This document shows, in pieces, positions 37,394 through 49,790 of a stretch of 64,000 bases of DNA. The position numbers and the translations under genes were made by a program. The stretch is from assembly GCA_023653785.1 (NCBI GenBank), contig JAMKCH010011930.1, forward strand, positions 1-64,000, written 5' to 3'. The first letter of the stretch is position 1. Each line of letters begins with the position of its first letter. Under the pieces are notes generated by a model. The model worked only from the letters and a program-made list of their open reading frames with translations. It had not been told where the DNA came from and ran no database searches. This stretch comes from Ophioderma brevispina (taxonomy: Eukaryota; Echinodermata; Ophiuroidea; Amphilepidida; Ophiodermatidae).

Positions 37394-40265
37394 TCAATTA
37401 GGTACCATAAGAAACATTGCAGATTCGGCTGCATGTTCACATCATGTTTTAAAACTGCGTCAGTGACGCGTGTGTCCTCCTATAGAAAAACTGCTCATTC
37501 AATTTCGCTTTAGAGAGAACGAAAACTATGCTTTCTATATGAAAACTAGTACCTAGGAGAGAATACATATGGACCGAAAGGACGGTTATGTCATGAATCT
37601 CTTGTTGTGGCTCTCAACAAGTATTGAGCTGGATAAGCTGGATAATTCATTCGCAACGCACGCACAGAAATCTACTAAAACACTCTAATGCACCGAAGAT
37701 TTTCTGCTTGATTCTAAAATGGCGATTTTCATTAACTCGTTAATCTTTGAAGTCATTGACATACATATAATGCATGTTTTTGCTTTTATACAAAAAGTCT
37801 TCCACCATTGCTTCTTTCGCGTCTTTTTGACGAATAACGCTTTCATTGTTAATAGAACTCAGCCATTCTGCTTACAACAATGGCGTACCCAGAAGAGTTA
37901 AAAACTGGCGTGTTATCGGCAAACAGACTTACTCACTCTCAGAACTTTTAACTCAAATGAGATTTATATTAATTGTATCACGTAGATTATATACTCAATT
38001 CCTATCTACTCTATATGTGTATTTGAGTTATACTAATTGAGAACAAGTATACGTGTTGGTTGATAACATGCGATTTTTAACTCTACTTGGCGCCCCTGAT
38101 TTGACGATCCTGTGTCTTCCAATGCACATGTAAAATTGTGGACAAGTGTACTTTTGTGATTTTTAAAACATTTCAAGAACCAAAGCTTTTAGTTTACAGG
38201 AAAACAGTGGCAATTGTGTAAGGTCGATAACAATTTCTACCATGTTTACATGCAGCTATAGGATCTCCTTAAGTTCATCACACCCTTTTACTCAGTCATT
38301 TAGGTTGGTTGATAGCTAAGTCGCAAATATGTCAAAATGAAAACTCTCAACGTAGGTAGGCTAGATGTTTGATTCACTTTTCGTTTCGTTCTTTTTAAAT
38401 AAAGGCGGATGGTTACTCGTGTAATCTTTAATCTTTTCTATGACTTAACGCAATCAGACCTACCATTGGGGTTATTCAGAATCTACCTTTTAGAGATGCT
38501 TAGCCCTTTTTGCTCCATATCGAGACAATTTAGTAAAGGTGGAGGAGATATATTTGTCGCTAAACCTCCTCAACGACACCCATTGATACACACAGATTTT
38601 TCTTCTTCTTGGTCTCCCCAGTACACAATTGTCATGCCTTTCGGTATTTCTGAGGGGACTTATATCTTGCAGAGAAATGCTATCCCTAAAATTCTTACAG
38701 TGAATATCTTCCTTACCTATTTATTCCGATTCCCTATATACCATGTAGACATAATTTAAGCAGGGATTCCTTTGACTCTGCTGGAAATATAGGTTTGTGA
38801 TCTTGTTGTTATAATGGCCGTGGAGGACCTCTTTCATTTGCTATTCTTTGCATTTTATTCATATTCATTTTCGCCTGGATGTCATGGAGAAAATTAGAGA
38901 ATCTTGTGTATACCAATATAAGGCGCTTCCGTTATTTCACCCTACTTCTGTGCGTCACTTATCAACAAAATCTAGTACATTACTTACAAATCATTTGAAA
39001 GCTTCCTTAGCAATTTTACGGTTACCATGATTTTGCCGTTATTTTGACGTAAAGCTCTCGTTTTTATCGACTTTCTTGATTAAAACATAAATTTCCAATC
39101 CTAACAATGATCAATGCCTTTGGCAGTAACATTAAAAGGGATAGCAGTTACATTTATTGCACATGCCGCCATTGGCAATCAATTATAATCAATTTATGTC
39201 CAGATAAAGGCACTTATATTGTTAAGTATTTCTTGGAAAGTGGTGATCAATTTAGTTCATGTTTCATTTATGAAGCTGAAAATAAACTATGGAATAAACT
39301 TTGCCTAACACCAATACCGTATATTAGTCTATTTTAAGATCTAATCACCTATTAATTAAGTCGATCTTTTAGAAGCATTCTATATCTCTTTAGTTTAATA
39401 ACGGAAGACAGCACACAATTAACCTATAGGGATACTGTAAATAATAATGGCAAAAATGAATGAAAATGAAAAAAGAAGCCATTTGGTAATTACTCCTCCG
39501 GCCGGCTCTGTTTTCTATTAGATTATGTCGCATACCATAGACATCGGTGACTGTAAAACGGACATTAAACTGAGATACGAGCCAGGCCACTGTGTGTTTG
39601 TATGAATCCAATTTCACATAACATGCATAATATAGCCATACCGAAAGTTATTAAATACAAGTATGCATCTCGATATCACCCATTTTGCTTATTGCTAAAT
39701 ATACATTCATTCATACACATACACACACAAGAAGCTCTGTCCCATTTCTAACCAAGAAAATTCCTACTAATATAAAATATATAAGTTTCTGTTTCTGTAC
39801 GTTAAATGGAAGGACTTTGCCTAGAGTTAAAAGTTTCCATGATTTCTCAAATAGTAAGTCCATCGAAATGAATAACTGCTAAATTCCTTATTTTTCATAA
39901 ACCTAATGATTGCAATGTACCACACTATTCAAATATATCAAGGAAACGCGTGTCGCCAGTAATCGTGGCTCATTGCACAGTCCTTATGCAATATAGCATC
40001 ACAGGTTGTGACGTTAAGAAGACGTTTGTATGTGAGTAGTGTTGAATCGTTGGACACTTTTCAATGAAAATGGACTCGGATTTTTAAAAAAATGTTTTGT
40101 ATAAAAAAATCATAAATTTGTTTTTAATATGGCACAGTTACATAAGATCCTTGCCTTTACCATTCCGCTGACACTAAGAATCTTCAGAATCATTCTTTAA
40201 GTAGTAGTAACAAGTGGTTAAGCGCACAAACCTAACATCACTTAGATAGTGACATTCATTCGCCT
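37394..40265. other. AT-rich stretch, nothing recognised
   Basis: Frames up to 116 residues (38409-38759) have no recognisable domain, no signal peptide and no good splice context. Confidence 0.45.
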
Positions 40266-40267
40266 AA

Positions 40268-40450
40268 CAGTTTCCCATTTTCAGGTAGAGGCAAGTGAGG
40301 TAAAGTACAGTAGCCAAGTACACAACACGTTGGCCGCTTCGGGACTCGAACCTACAACCTTCACATCATGAGTCCTTCACATCATGAGTCCTCGATCTAC
40401 TCGATCACACGTGCCCTCAAGTACCACCCCATCACACAGCGCCGGCCATT
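40268..40450 (-). mobile_element. tRNA-Met-derived SINE
   Basis: On the minus strand there is an A-box-like TGATCGAGTAGA (40407-40396), an anticodon-arm-like ACTCATGATGTGAAGGT, and a perfect B-box GGTTCGAGTCCC (40352-40341). The order and words resemble elongator tRNA-Met (CAT anticodon). A 16-bp piece of the anticodon arm is duplicated in tandem (40358-40373 and 40374-40389). A tRNA-unrelated tail follows toward 40268. Confidence 0.7.
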
Positions 40451-40900
40451 GTTGAATCTTGGCAAACCTTGGCAAATCTTCACTGCGCTAGGGAATTATC
40501 AACCACATCCTAATCGGCTGAGCGTGGGAAACTCCACGTACACACAGTGTCAGATAGCGTTGATTCGGATTTTTTGTACATTGCGGTACACTGGATATTG
40601 CGCAAAATACTTGGCCTATCGTAACGATTTACGCATTAAAATATTCCTAACTAAATTGTTTAGTTAGCTGACTAGTTTATAATATAGGTTTATTTTTGAA
40701 AAAAAGACGAAAAAACGTGAAAAATACGATCCCTACAAGCATTTTTCTTACCTTATCAGCTGGCTCAATTATCGGTTGCCGCTGTCAAGTCATGCCACAC
40801 TCCAGGCACTCAAAAACTAGTGAGCTAAGGGGTGTTTTTTGTGAGGAACCCGTTTCTAACATCAGATCGACCACCTGATTCGTCGATTTTGCGATATCCA

Positions 40901-41257
40901 CACTGTTAGAAAATTTTCCGTAAATTTACGGAAATTTCTGGCAGCAGAATTTCCAGACTTTGTTAGGGTAAATTTACAGATTTTCTGTCAATTAACGGAA
41001 CTTTGACAATATTTTTACAGAAATTTGTCTCATATTATGGAAAAAAAATGTGTATTTTAACAGAATTTTTCCGTAATTTAAAATTACGGAACGAAAAAAA
41101 AAAGTCCGGAAATATTGCTGCCAGAAATTTTTGAAATATTTCCGTAAATTAACATTTTGTATGTTTTTTGTTTTTTATTTTTATTGTTTTCTAAAACAGA
41201 TTTTACGTAAATTTACGGAAAATCTGTTTTCTTAATTTACTGAAATTTCTTACAGTG
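40901..41257. mobile_element. CACTG-ended MITE rich in CCGTAAATTTACGG
   Basis: It starts CACTGTTAGAAAATTT and ends AAATTTCTTACAGTG. The interior repeats TTTCCGTAAATTTACGGAAA-like palindromes many times. Similar CACTGTAAAAA...CCGTAA elements are familiar from aquatic animal genomes. Confidence 0.7.
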
Positions 41258-42235
41258 CAGGGTACCGCGAAACCGTTTTTTTTTTCATTCCTTGTTCAAG
41301 CTTTTAACACAGCGTTTGGCTGCTGGGGAGTCCCATGACGTAGCGCATGTCTAAGAATAGCCGGCCATTTAGCGATGCGGATACGGAATAGGTGGCACTG
41401 TGACCGAGCAGTACAGACGCTATGGGAGCGTAAATGGTGTGGTATATTATCAATGGAATCATACTGCGTCATCCATCTTAAACATATGATTTTTTTCACT
41501 GTTGAACTTCAAATCAAATGTTGTTTACAAAAATAATAAAGAGGCAAAACTACATTGAGGTGATCTAGAAAGGCATCGACGCGAATATTAATATTAATAT
41601 TAAAACATATACTAAATTGAGCAGCTTAAAATTACATAGAAGAAATAATGATAGGGAGTATCATTACAAGTGTATTGTACGTACAAGTAACATTCGGGTA
41701 CCATTATGGCGAATTTTAAACACATTGGAACAGAAGTGGCATTTATCACAATTACACCAAGTTTTCGTCAACTCATAAGGCCATTAGTATGTAGAGCACG
41801 TGCATCAACGAGGTATTGTACGTCGAAGCATTCAGGCTTGCGCTTTAAGGAAGTGAAAATGAATAAGAAACTGCTTGGGAATGTCGGAATAGTTAGGAAA
41901 TGAAGGGTTCTTCTTTCTTTTCTTCTTTTGAAGAGCGAACAACTTTTGCCTGTTGGGCAATAGATTGGACTTGATTTACTGTGTTGAGACTTCAAATCAT
42001 CTGCCCTATTCTTAACAAAATGAATAATATCATTGCATTGGCGCATTCACACTCTTCAAAACGGGGTCAAGACATGCAGATGTTGTTATGAACCTGGACA
42101 TGACCAATTGGGGAGATGAAGTTATTTCCACCGGCAAGAAAATTGAAGGAAATAGCATTTAAATTTTTGGGTTTTGTATTTTGTTTCTTTTTCAGTGCAA
42201 AAAAAAAGTTTTTGATTGGCGGGGCGGTGGCAGTG

Positions 42236-42475
42236 GTGGTGGCGTTGTTGTTGTTGTTGCTGTCGTCGTCGTCGTCGTTGTCGTCTTTGTCGTCTTTGTC
42301 GTCTTTGTCGTTGATGTTGTTGTTGTTGTTGTTGCTGCTGCTGTCGTCGTCGTCGTCGTCTTTGTCGTCTTTGTCGTCTTTGTCGTCTTTGTCGTCGATG
42401 TTGCCGTCGATGTTGTTGTCGTCGTCGTCGTTGTCGTTGTCGTTGTTGTTGTTGTTGTTGGTGGTGGTGGTGTGC
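42236..42475. repeat. GTC/GTT triplet array with GTCGTCTTT periodicity
   Basis: About 240 bp of trinucleotide repeat. On the minus strand one frame reads DDKDDKDD and poly-N, but there is no coding context. Confidence 0.9.
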
Positions 42476-42479
42476 GGTT

Positions 42480-43389
42480 GTGACAATGTGATTATGAATA
42501 GTTGACAGTGTTTTTATAAGCACTCTTACTTTGAAAGACATTGTATACATATAATTGAAAGACTGCCAGCAATACATTATTTCCGCTCTTTCAAAAAGCT
42601 CTTCATGCGATGTTAGATACTCATATATTATCCTGAATGCAATGCATCAATAAATAAAGTTTACTCTCTAGAAACACTGTAAACAGTTTATTATTAAGAC
42701 ATAAGATCGGACTCTAGACCATAAGTATTAACTCACCCACGCCGCCGGTGAGTGAGTGTGGTGTTTGTGTGAGGCTATTTAAGAATCTCTTGCGCATTTT
42801 GTACTTTTTGGTCGCGTTGAACAGCCCTAGACGCACCGGATGAGGTAATCACACACGCCGTTAGTATGAATTCAAACACATGCATGGAAATGAACTTACA
42901 CTGATAAGAAAATTGTTGCCACTCTGATTCAATTTGTACTCATCATAGCCTCTGGCGAAACGTTGACTTAAGGACAATTGCCAGGCATTTTAAGTGATGC
43001 ATGCCGCTGTATACTATCAGGATGATGCTATATCTATCTTTCTTTGCATGTGATTACCATATACTTCAGGCCGTGCATCTAGTATTGCGATTTATCAATG
43101 GTGAAAGTCTGACGTAAGGTCTACGCTGATTTTTTTAAGTGGGATATTCTTTTTACACGAATTAAGATTGTTTTATGTATTCTATCAAATTCAATACCAA
43201 TATTATATTTCATTCTAAATGGTTGAAATTTCATGTATTTCGCTTACGATTGGCAGCAAAAACCATTATACTGATTAATTCATCCGCATAATCTGTTGCA
43301 TTAAATACTTTACGGCTCATATTTCAACGTAGACCTTGGGACATGTCGAGAGTGGCAATGACACTGCTTGAATGCTTACTTTTCTACAT
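42480..43389. other. Sequence upstream of the insulin/relaxin-like exon
   Basis: No frame of note. An inverted pair AAGGTCTACGCTGA (43117) / TTCAACGTAGACCTT (43323) spans about 220 bp just upstream of the acceptor. A promoter could not be assigned. Confidence 0.4.
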
Positions 43390-43456
43390 ATACACACATG
43401 CGCTAACATCATTTTCTCTCTTTCATATCCTCTTTCTTTCCATCAATACTGTCTAG
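43390..43456 (+). promoter_or_regulatory. Likely 3' splice acceptor before the insulin/relaxin-like exon
   Basis: A long run rich in T and C (43408-43440, with CTCTCTTTC and CCTCTTTCTTTCC) is followed by GTCTAG two bases before the ATG. This is a textbook branch/pyrimidine/AG arrangement and suggests the coding exon is preceded by a non-coding exon. The alternative is that it lies in a promoter, with transcription starting just upstream. Confidence 0.5.
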
Positions 43457-43770
43457 AATGCCGATAACTTCTTCAGCAACGAGTATGGATGTAGCCTCAA
43501 CTAGAACAAGAAGAAGAAGCAGTTCATGGTGTCAACTAGTTTTACAAATTGCCGTACTAGCCCTCCTGATGTGCAGTAGATTCGGAACCTCATACTCGTT
43601 ACCCGCTAATGTGGTTGATCAGTACCATTTTGATGAACTATCTAAAAGAAGTGTAGATGACAGACAAGATTACACGTCAATGTGCCAGAATACATATTCA
43701 ACTGAGTTAAGGGTACTTTGCAATTTGCTTCAACCTCAAAGAGAACATAAACGTCTTGTAAGGAGATCAG
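43457..43770 (+). CDS. Insulin/relaxin-superfamily peptide precursor, exon with signal peptide and B-chain (partial gene)
   Basis: The reading frame starts at the ATG at 43458 and gives 104 codons plus one base up to a strong donor (CAG|GTAGGT, GT at 43771), so the intron is phase 1. Residues about 16-47 look like a signal peptide: a basic stretch RTRRR, a hydrophobic core CQLVLQIAVLALLM, and a likely cleavage near GTSYS. A short pro-segment ends in KR (63-64). The B-chain candidate follows, with Cys76 and Cys88 in CX11C spacing as in all insulin/relaxin B-chains. Dibasic sites at HKR (97-99) and RR (102-103) would start the C-peptide. Insulin-family genes typically have a phase-1 intron in the C-peptide, which fits. 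The Gly that follows both cysteines in insulin is absent; echinoderm relaxin-like gonad-stimulating peptides also lack it, so that subfamily is the better guess. A pyrimidine-rich acceptor ends at AG 43455-43456, implying an upstream 5'UTR exon. An alternative start is Met10. The A-chain exon is not visible. Confidence 0.75.
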
Positions 43771-43776
43771 GTAGGT
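43771..43776 (+). promoter_or_regulatory. 5' splice donor GTAGGT
   Basis: CAG|GTAGGT matches the consensus donor well and falls after one base of codon 105 (phase 1). The frame runs only 12 more residues to a stop if the site is not spliced. Confidence 0.65.
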
Positions 43777-44545
43777 GCAAAGGATCTCAGATCTCTGAAA
43801 CCATTTAATAAAGGTTATTAAAGTGAAAAGTGCTGACATTAACGAGAAGTCTTTGTTCGATTTAAAGGAAAATGTGTTAAATTATGGAGCTTGCCTGTTT
43901 CTTTCAAAAGAAGACCATATCCGGGTACCAGCCTGGCTATGGCCATTGTTCGTGTCCAGGTGAGGTAAAAATTATGTAAAAATCAAATTTTCAACAGGGC
44001 CATCAGCCAATCAGAGCACATTTTTAGTATCAATATATTTTTTACAATTGGGAGGGTGCTACCAATCGTAGATTACTACTTCTCGCTTGAATTAAGATGT
44101 TTGCTTTGTCCACATTTTGTGTGCAATGATAACATTTGTAATCCTCATACTCAAAATTGAAACGTATTTGTTTAAAATCTGGAGTTTTTATTTTTTTAAC
44201 TATATATTTAACAAACAGTTACATATTTATCACTGTTAGAAACCTTCAGTTTTGACATTGTGATAGGTCAATAAATAATCGTGAAATAATCTGTAGAAAA
44301 AAAACCAGCGCAACAAGGTCGACATTCGTGAACCATGACCCAACAAATATGGCATTATGGCATAAGCGTGTGTGGTGTGTGTGTGTGGTGTGTGTGTGTG
44401 TGTGTTTGACAGCAGATAGTCCACATATATCTTACATGGTGCTAAAAGTAAAATTAAATTTAAAAAATCGCCATTTGTGTGTTTGTACGTGTGGGTGTGC
44501 GTGTGGTGGGTGTGAGTGTAGTGATGGACTTATCTTAACGAAGAG
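43771..44545 (+). other. Presumed intron start of the insulin/relaxin-like gene, with GT microsatellites
   Basis: No coding potential was seen. It holds two GT-rich tracts (about 44360-44405 and 44477-44520). No CCxxxC-x8-C A-chain pattern was found here or farther downstream to the window end. Confidence 0.5.
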
Positions 44546-44546
44546 T

Positions 44547-44765
44547 ATCTCATTTTAACACAGATGGCGAAAAACAAACTGGTTCATTTTAATACAGATG
44601 AGTAAAGATGGCTCATTTTAACACAGATAGATAAAACTAAAACAAAGTGGCTCATTTTAAAACAGGAGTAGAGAAATAGTTCATTTTAACACAGAGGAGT
44701 AAACAAATGGCTCATTTTAACACAGATACTTAAAAACGCTGGCTTATCTTAAAACAGATGACTAA
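44547..44765. repeat. Seven tandem units around CTCATTTTAACACAGAT
   Basis: The 17-bp core recurs at 26-37 bp spacing, separated by short A-rich spacers (GAGTAAA, GATAAAAC). Confidence 0.85.
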
Positions 44766-44769
44766 AAAA

Positions 44770-47700
44770 AGAACATCGCCTACTGTCGGTATTTTCATAT
44801 TTTGGGAACAGTTGTCAAACAACTTGTCGACCCCTGTTTTATACCATTTATAAGCCACGATAAGCTTATATAACATATTCATAACGTAAGAACATTTTGC
44901 ATCTGCTAGAGGGAATTCCATATGGTGTTAATTCCCGGTTGTCTCTCGTGTAATACCAAGAATTGACAACGTAATTTCAGAGAGAATTCTCGGGGTGGTA
45001 CTTCATGCTACCGCGATCAATTTAACGAGATATTGATGATTGCCATCGTCTTCTGATTGAATTGTAAACCCATTGGCCACACTTGAACTCCTGTATGACA
45101 ATCTTTCCTCAATGACTATACGTTCTGAAGGGCCATTTGCCTATGCTCTGGCAACATAATGTGGTTTATTTTACACCTTGCTAAAATGTGTCGCATTTTG
45201 ATTCATAGTATGTTCTAGCTATTTCATAGCTGTAAATTGCCTATCTGAATTCGAAGCGGTAAAGTTTAGATTGATATAATCACCCCCACGCTGAATTATG
45301 CTGTGATTTTCAAACTATAACTGGCCCGAAACCCAAGTGGGAATTCAAGCAACAGCTTTTTTCCTATTTGAAACACAAGTAATTTTTATTAGAACGACAT
45401 CACAAATGGCATTAAATTCTACTGAAATTTAATTATAAGTGATTGATAGATGCAAATGTCTTTAACTGAAAAGAAAAAATGTGCATATTGACTGAAACAA
45501 TAAGCATATCAATCAAGTTTTTTTATTATTATTTTGCTTAAAACTAAAAAAAAAATCCGTTTCAAATTATTTTTCGAAACTTAGCATTGATTTTAATTTA
45601 GCAGGTTTCTTTTTTTTTTCTTTGTTAAGTTCTTGAAGTGATTCCAGCAATTGTATTTTTTCGAGATGATCATGGGTACCCGTCATAATAAGTAACACGT
45701 GTGTTGCAAAAAGTGCTTCTGTTTTTAACACGTCTCGCTTTACTATATTCTTTGGCGTCTCTTAATAAAATGTAAAAGTCTAATTCAAGAATGACTTACC
45801 CAAGAATGTCAATCTTGAAAACATTAGTTGGAACACTCACCTGGGCCAGAGTTGAGAGCCTACAAGCTCCCGCCTATTATCACTCAATTGAAAGCCCCAA
45901 CCTTCCACTTCAACTTACCCTTCCCCAATCCCCATCAATCAATGCTGAGGGGAGTTGGCAAGACTGCTAATGACGATACCCCATTCAATATTGTTTATGG
46001 AGACGGGGGAACAGTTTTCCGAAAATCGTTCAAAGTGTTCCAACAATTTTTCCAAGATTGTAGGTCTGTTTGGACCCATTTGAATAATCATTTCATACCA
46101 ATTTTCAAATGTTGTCATTGCAGTTCATATTTTGGAATTTTTAATTTTGTGGGGAAAATTGTGTACTTGCCATGCCCGTAATGAGAAAACATGTATTTTT
46201 ATTTTTATTTAAAAATAATATAACAGAATATGCCAGAAAAAAAAACAATAAAAAAAACCATAAGGACGGGTTGGTACTGACTCGCAATCGGGTCGATCTG
46301 GACCCGCTATTTTGAGCCAGGGGTAACCGTCCTCTGCCCCCGTCGCTACGCCATTGCATACGATCTTGACATTCACAATATGTAAAGACTATGTCAATTC
46401 GTATTTCACTTTTTCAAATATGATAAAATATAAACTATTAATGAAGGAATACCTATTTGAGGAAAATAAACAGTGCGTCACTATGGCAACCGTTTGTCAG
46501 AGTGTCACATATTAATCATTTTAATGGATAAAGTATTTCATCATTATTGTTATAATCTGTTGAAGAAAAAAATACGCATGGGAATAATGCAATAATTTCC
46601 TTTTTTTACTTCTTTTAATCCAAAGTTTAATACAAGGTATTAAGCGATTTTGTTTTTTTTTTTTGCCATTAAACATTAACATAGAAGTGGGTACCACTAT
46701 GGTGCTTCTATTTTATTATTTCATTGTGTAATATTGAACAATGTAAGTGTTTAAATGTGCGATGCTTATAAGTGAATCGTAACGTCTTCATCGTAAAAAT
46801 AATAATTTATATATATTATTAAATATTACAGGTTTCAACTCTTCTCATCAGTATAAAATCTTGCAAATGAAACTAAGCCTTTCAATGACTTCGATAAGTA
46901 CTGTCAACATTTTGTACAATCGGTTACATCCACAGTTAACATAAACCATGGCTTCAAACTTCCTTCAACTGATTATCAACAAGCTTCTCACTAAATCGAA
47001 TCCATTTTTTTTTCTTTTCACTTTTTCGTTAAGGATGAGTGTGGCATGGGCAAATTATACAAGCTATATGAAATATTTACCACCCGGCCTGATCAAGTCC
47101 AAAATTGGACATCCCTTAGAAATCAAAGGCAGATTTTTATACAAATGTGAGCTAGTAAAATGGCTTTTGCAATAATTTTATCTCCAACCAAATCTGTAGC
47201 TTTTGAACCATAAACAATGACATTATACTCTCTTCATTCTGAATCAGCCTTTTTTTCCTGCACACTATGAATTCGGAACCTTAACGGAATAAACATTTTC
47301 TTTATTCTGTGAAGGGTTTCCATTCATCAATTTTGTAGAAATAAAGTGTGTCAGATTGGTCAGGTTACTGAACACTCCCATATGATCTTTGAAATCAGAA
47401 AGCTGCATCTAGTTCATGAATTTTGCACTTATGCATTCACACCGGTTAACATGTAACCTAATAGATCAGAAATTACATAGGGTCCATTCACGGAAGGTAC
47501 TATGTTAATGTACTTGTGTTTAAACCTAGAGATCATCCAATCATGCGATAATACAATACCTACACTTGTTCCCTGGGCATTTTTCATATGCACGTGATTT
47601 CTTTTGTATTCTCCTGTCATGATTGTGTTGTTCTGGAACACAAGTCTTGTCAAGTTTTAAACCTATTGATCTCCCGTAACCACGCGCCCTTATGAATGAC

Positions 47701-48655
47701 GTACTAGCGTGATAACCTGACAGGTACGTCATTTTCTTAAAATACAAATTATGAAATTTAAATATGTACATACAAGTCAAATATTCAATATTACAACTGT
47801 GTAATATAATGTGTTCTTTACCACACACTCCTTTTATCTGCACACCTCAAAGTTAGTAAATTGTACGCGAATTTGTTTTCTCCTTTTTGGAGAAATTGGG
47901 CTATACGTTTGTTTGTACTATTTTTACAAATTCAAATTCGAACCTCCAAACGTGTCTTAATTAGTAAGGTATTATTTCATTAATTGACGTTTTGCAAAAA
48001 CCTCAAAATGTCTGCATCACATCACGACGTTTTTTGTGGAAAATATATTCTGCGCAGGCCCATAGCATCGCATCTGAATTTTGAAGGATTCGCTGTTTTC
48101 ATTTCACAAAGTGACATATTTGGTGCGACGTAATTTTCTGTATGTTCACGCAGAGTTGCAGAGTTTGTCGTTTTTAACATTGTACGTATTTGCGCAAACG
48201 CTTCGCATAACGACGTATTTGCGCGACTTATTTGTTATTTACACGTAAGTTGAAGTTGCTATTATGTCGTTTTCAAATAGCAATGGCATAATGTTTATAT
48301 GAAATCATTTTTCGCATATCTAAATAAATTGGAAGTGGATTAGGAAACTATATTTTGATTTCAAAAACAAAAAGTTTGGCGATTTTCCCACTAGGTTTGA
48401 ATTGAGATTGCAATATCTTCAAAGCGTTTTTCTGACGAAATGCGTTATTTAGGCAAATACATCGCTATGTGACGCGGCCGACGAATTATGTAAAAGTTTA
48501 TGAACCTTTCAAATTTGTTAAAAATACTTGAGGAATTGAGTCAATTAATCAAAGAGATTTATCTACATAAGAAGTTGCGAGATTCCTGGAAGTTGCGAGA
48601 TTTAATAACTGATTAAAATGGAGTTAGCACTGTCTATTAGAAAATGTATTCGTGG
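44770..48655. other. AT-rich stretch with short frames, no gene recognised
   Basis: The frame at 45828-46181 contains a CCHC-like string (FKCCHCSSYFG), but the cysteine spacing does not fit an insulin A-chain or a zinc knuckle. A hAT-like end lies at 46356. Confidence 0.45.
46260..46356 (-). mobile_element. Possible hAT-type terminus
   Basis: On the minus strand the segment begins CAATGGCGTAGCGACGGGGG, close to the common CAGTGGCGTAGCGAGGG end of hAT elements. The opposite end was not found. Confidence 0.35.
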
Positions 48656-48658
48656 AGT

Positions 48659-49016
48659 TTAAAGGTAAAGACACTATCAGTGATTTGAAAAATATTTGAA
48701 TTTTGCAGGAATAACTAAAGTGAGGATTCGTCTGTAGAATTCTCACAGTTACCTTTTCAGATGTAGATTGACAGAAAAGGAAAGGAAAACGGCAGTATTC
48801 CAAGATACGATTCTCCATTCAATTGCGTGTTGTAGTAATGTCCCCGTTTACGGACAGTAATGACTCAAATCTCCGATTCTGTCCTTATTAGGTTGACTTC
48901 TGGTCTTATCTTGCAGGGTATGTTAGGATCCCTGTACTTGTTACTTATGCAAAAATCTGAGTTTTGATGATTGTTTTCGATTTGCTGATTTAGAAATTCA
49001 CTGATAGTGTCTTTAA
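48659..49016. mobile_element. TTAA-flanked MITE, family D
   Basis: TTAAAGGTAAAGACACTATC at the left is mirrored by GATAGTGTCTTTAA at the right. The shared arm extends through AGTGA-TTT for about 25 bp. Confidence 0.7.
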
Positions 49017-49790
49017 GGATTGCGATTTGGTTTTTGGAGTTCATCTATTGCATCCGTTTTATTTTAAAAAAGGTAAGCTTTTGCAAATGCGCCAAGTTTA
49101 TATTAGTGTTTAAATAATTTATTATGGCGATTCTGATTTGTGTCATGACTGACTGTACTCTACCCCAGTCTCGGCTCTGTCTCTGGGTTTAGAGCGCACT
49201 TGGTTAACAGATAGCTAAATCAAACTTGAGGACTTTTTTTCAGCTTACCACCCACCCCACCGAACCCTATCTGGACATCCCTGCCAACCAACCTGTCCAC
49301 AGAGCGTGAATTGCACAGGGCTCCCCTGGAATTAACCCTAGTTAGTGAGTAGCCCGCCGAACTGTACTAATCTGTAGGGAACTGTCTCCAGCAGTATTGA
49401 TTCACAAGTAACGTGACCGCATTACCTTGCGCTATCTCGGTTAATTTTGAATGCTAATCCGGGACCACAGACCCGAACTCAACATTTGGTAATCATGGCA
49501 CGCTCGACTTGGGTTTCATTTAATCGATTACGCACCGCATCTAATTGAATAGCTCCTTTAATAGTTTTGATAGTGCTGAATTATGCAAGTCAGCTTGCAG
49601 TGTTTCACTGATCACTTTCGTGCTTTGTGATATAATTTTTGTACAACATTGTGTCTAGGCCTATCAGAGGTTCAGATGGAAATCACAACATCAAAATAAA
49701 AAGACGGGAAGGAGTAGCTGAGAAATCAGAAATTGTCCCTTGTGATTTCTTCCTGGTTTTTTTGTTTTTTGTTTGTTTGGTTGGTTGTAG

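Noticed and set aside
38409..38759. 116-residue frame
   Set aside because: No domain or signal recognised; splice context is unconvincing.
42067..42577. Poly-Asp, poly-Asn or poly-Gln frames on both strands
   Set aside because: They are all readings of one triplet repeat, with no start context or other exon.
45701..45731. CCKKCFCF string considered as insulin A-chain
   Set aside because: Cysteine spacing is CC-x2-C instead of CC-x3-C and a stop follows at once.
45835..45846. Strong minus-strand donor CAG|GTGAGT
   Set aside because: The upstream minus-strand frames are closed by stops with no suitable acceptor, so no exon could be built.
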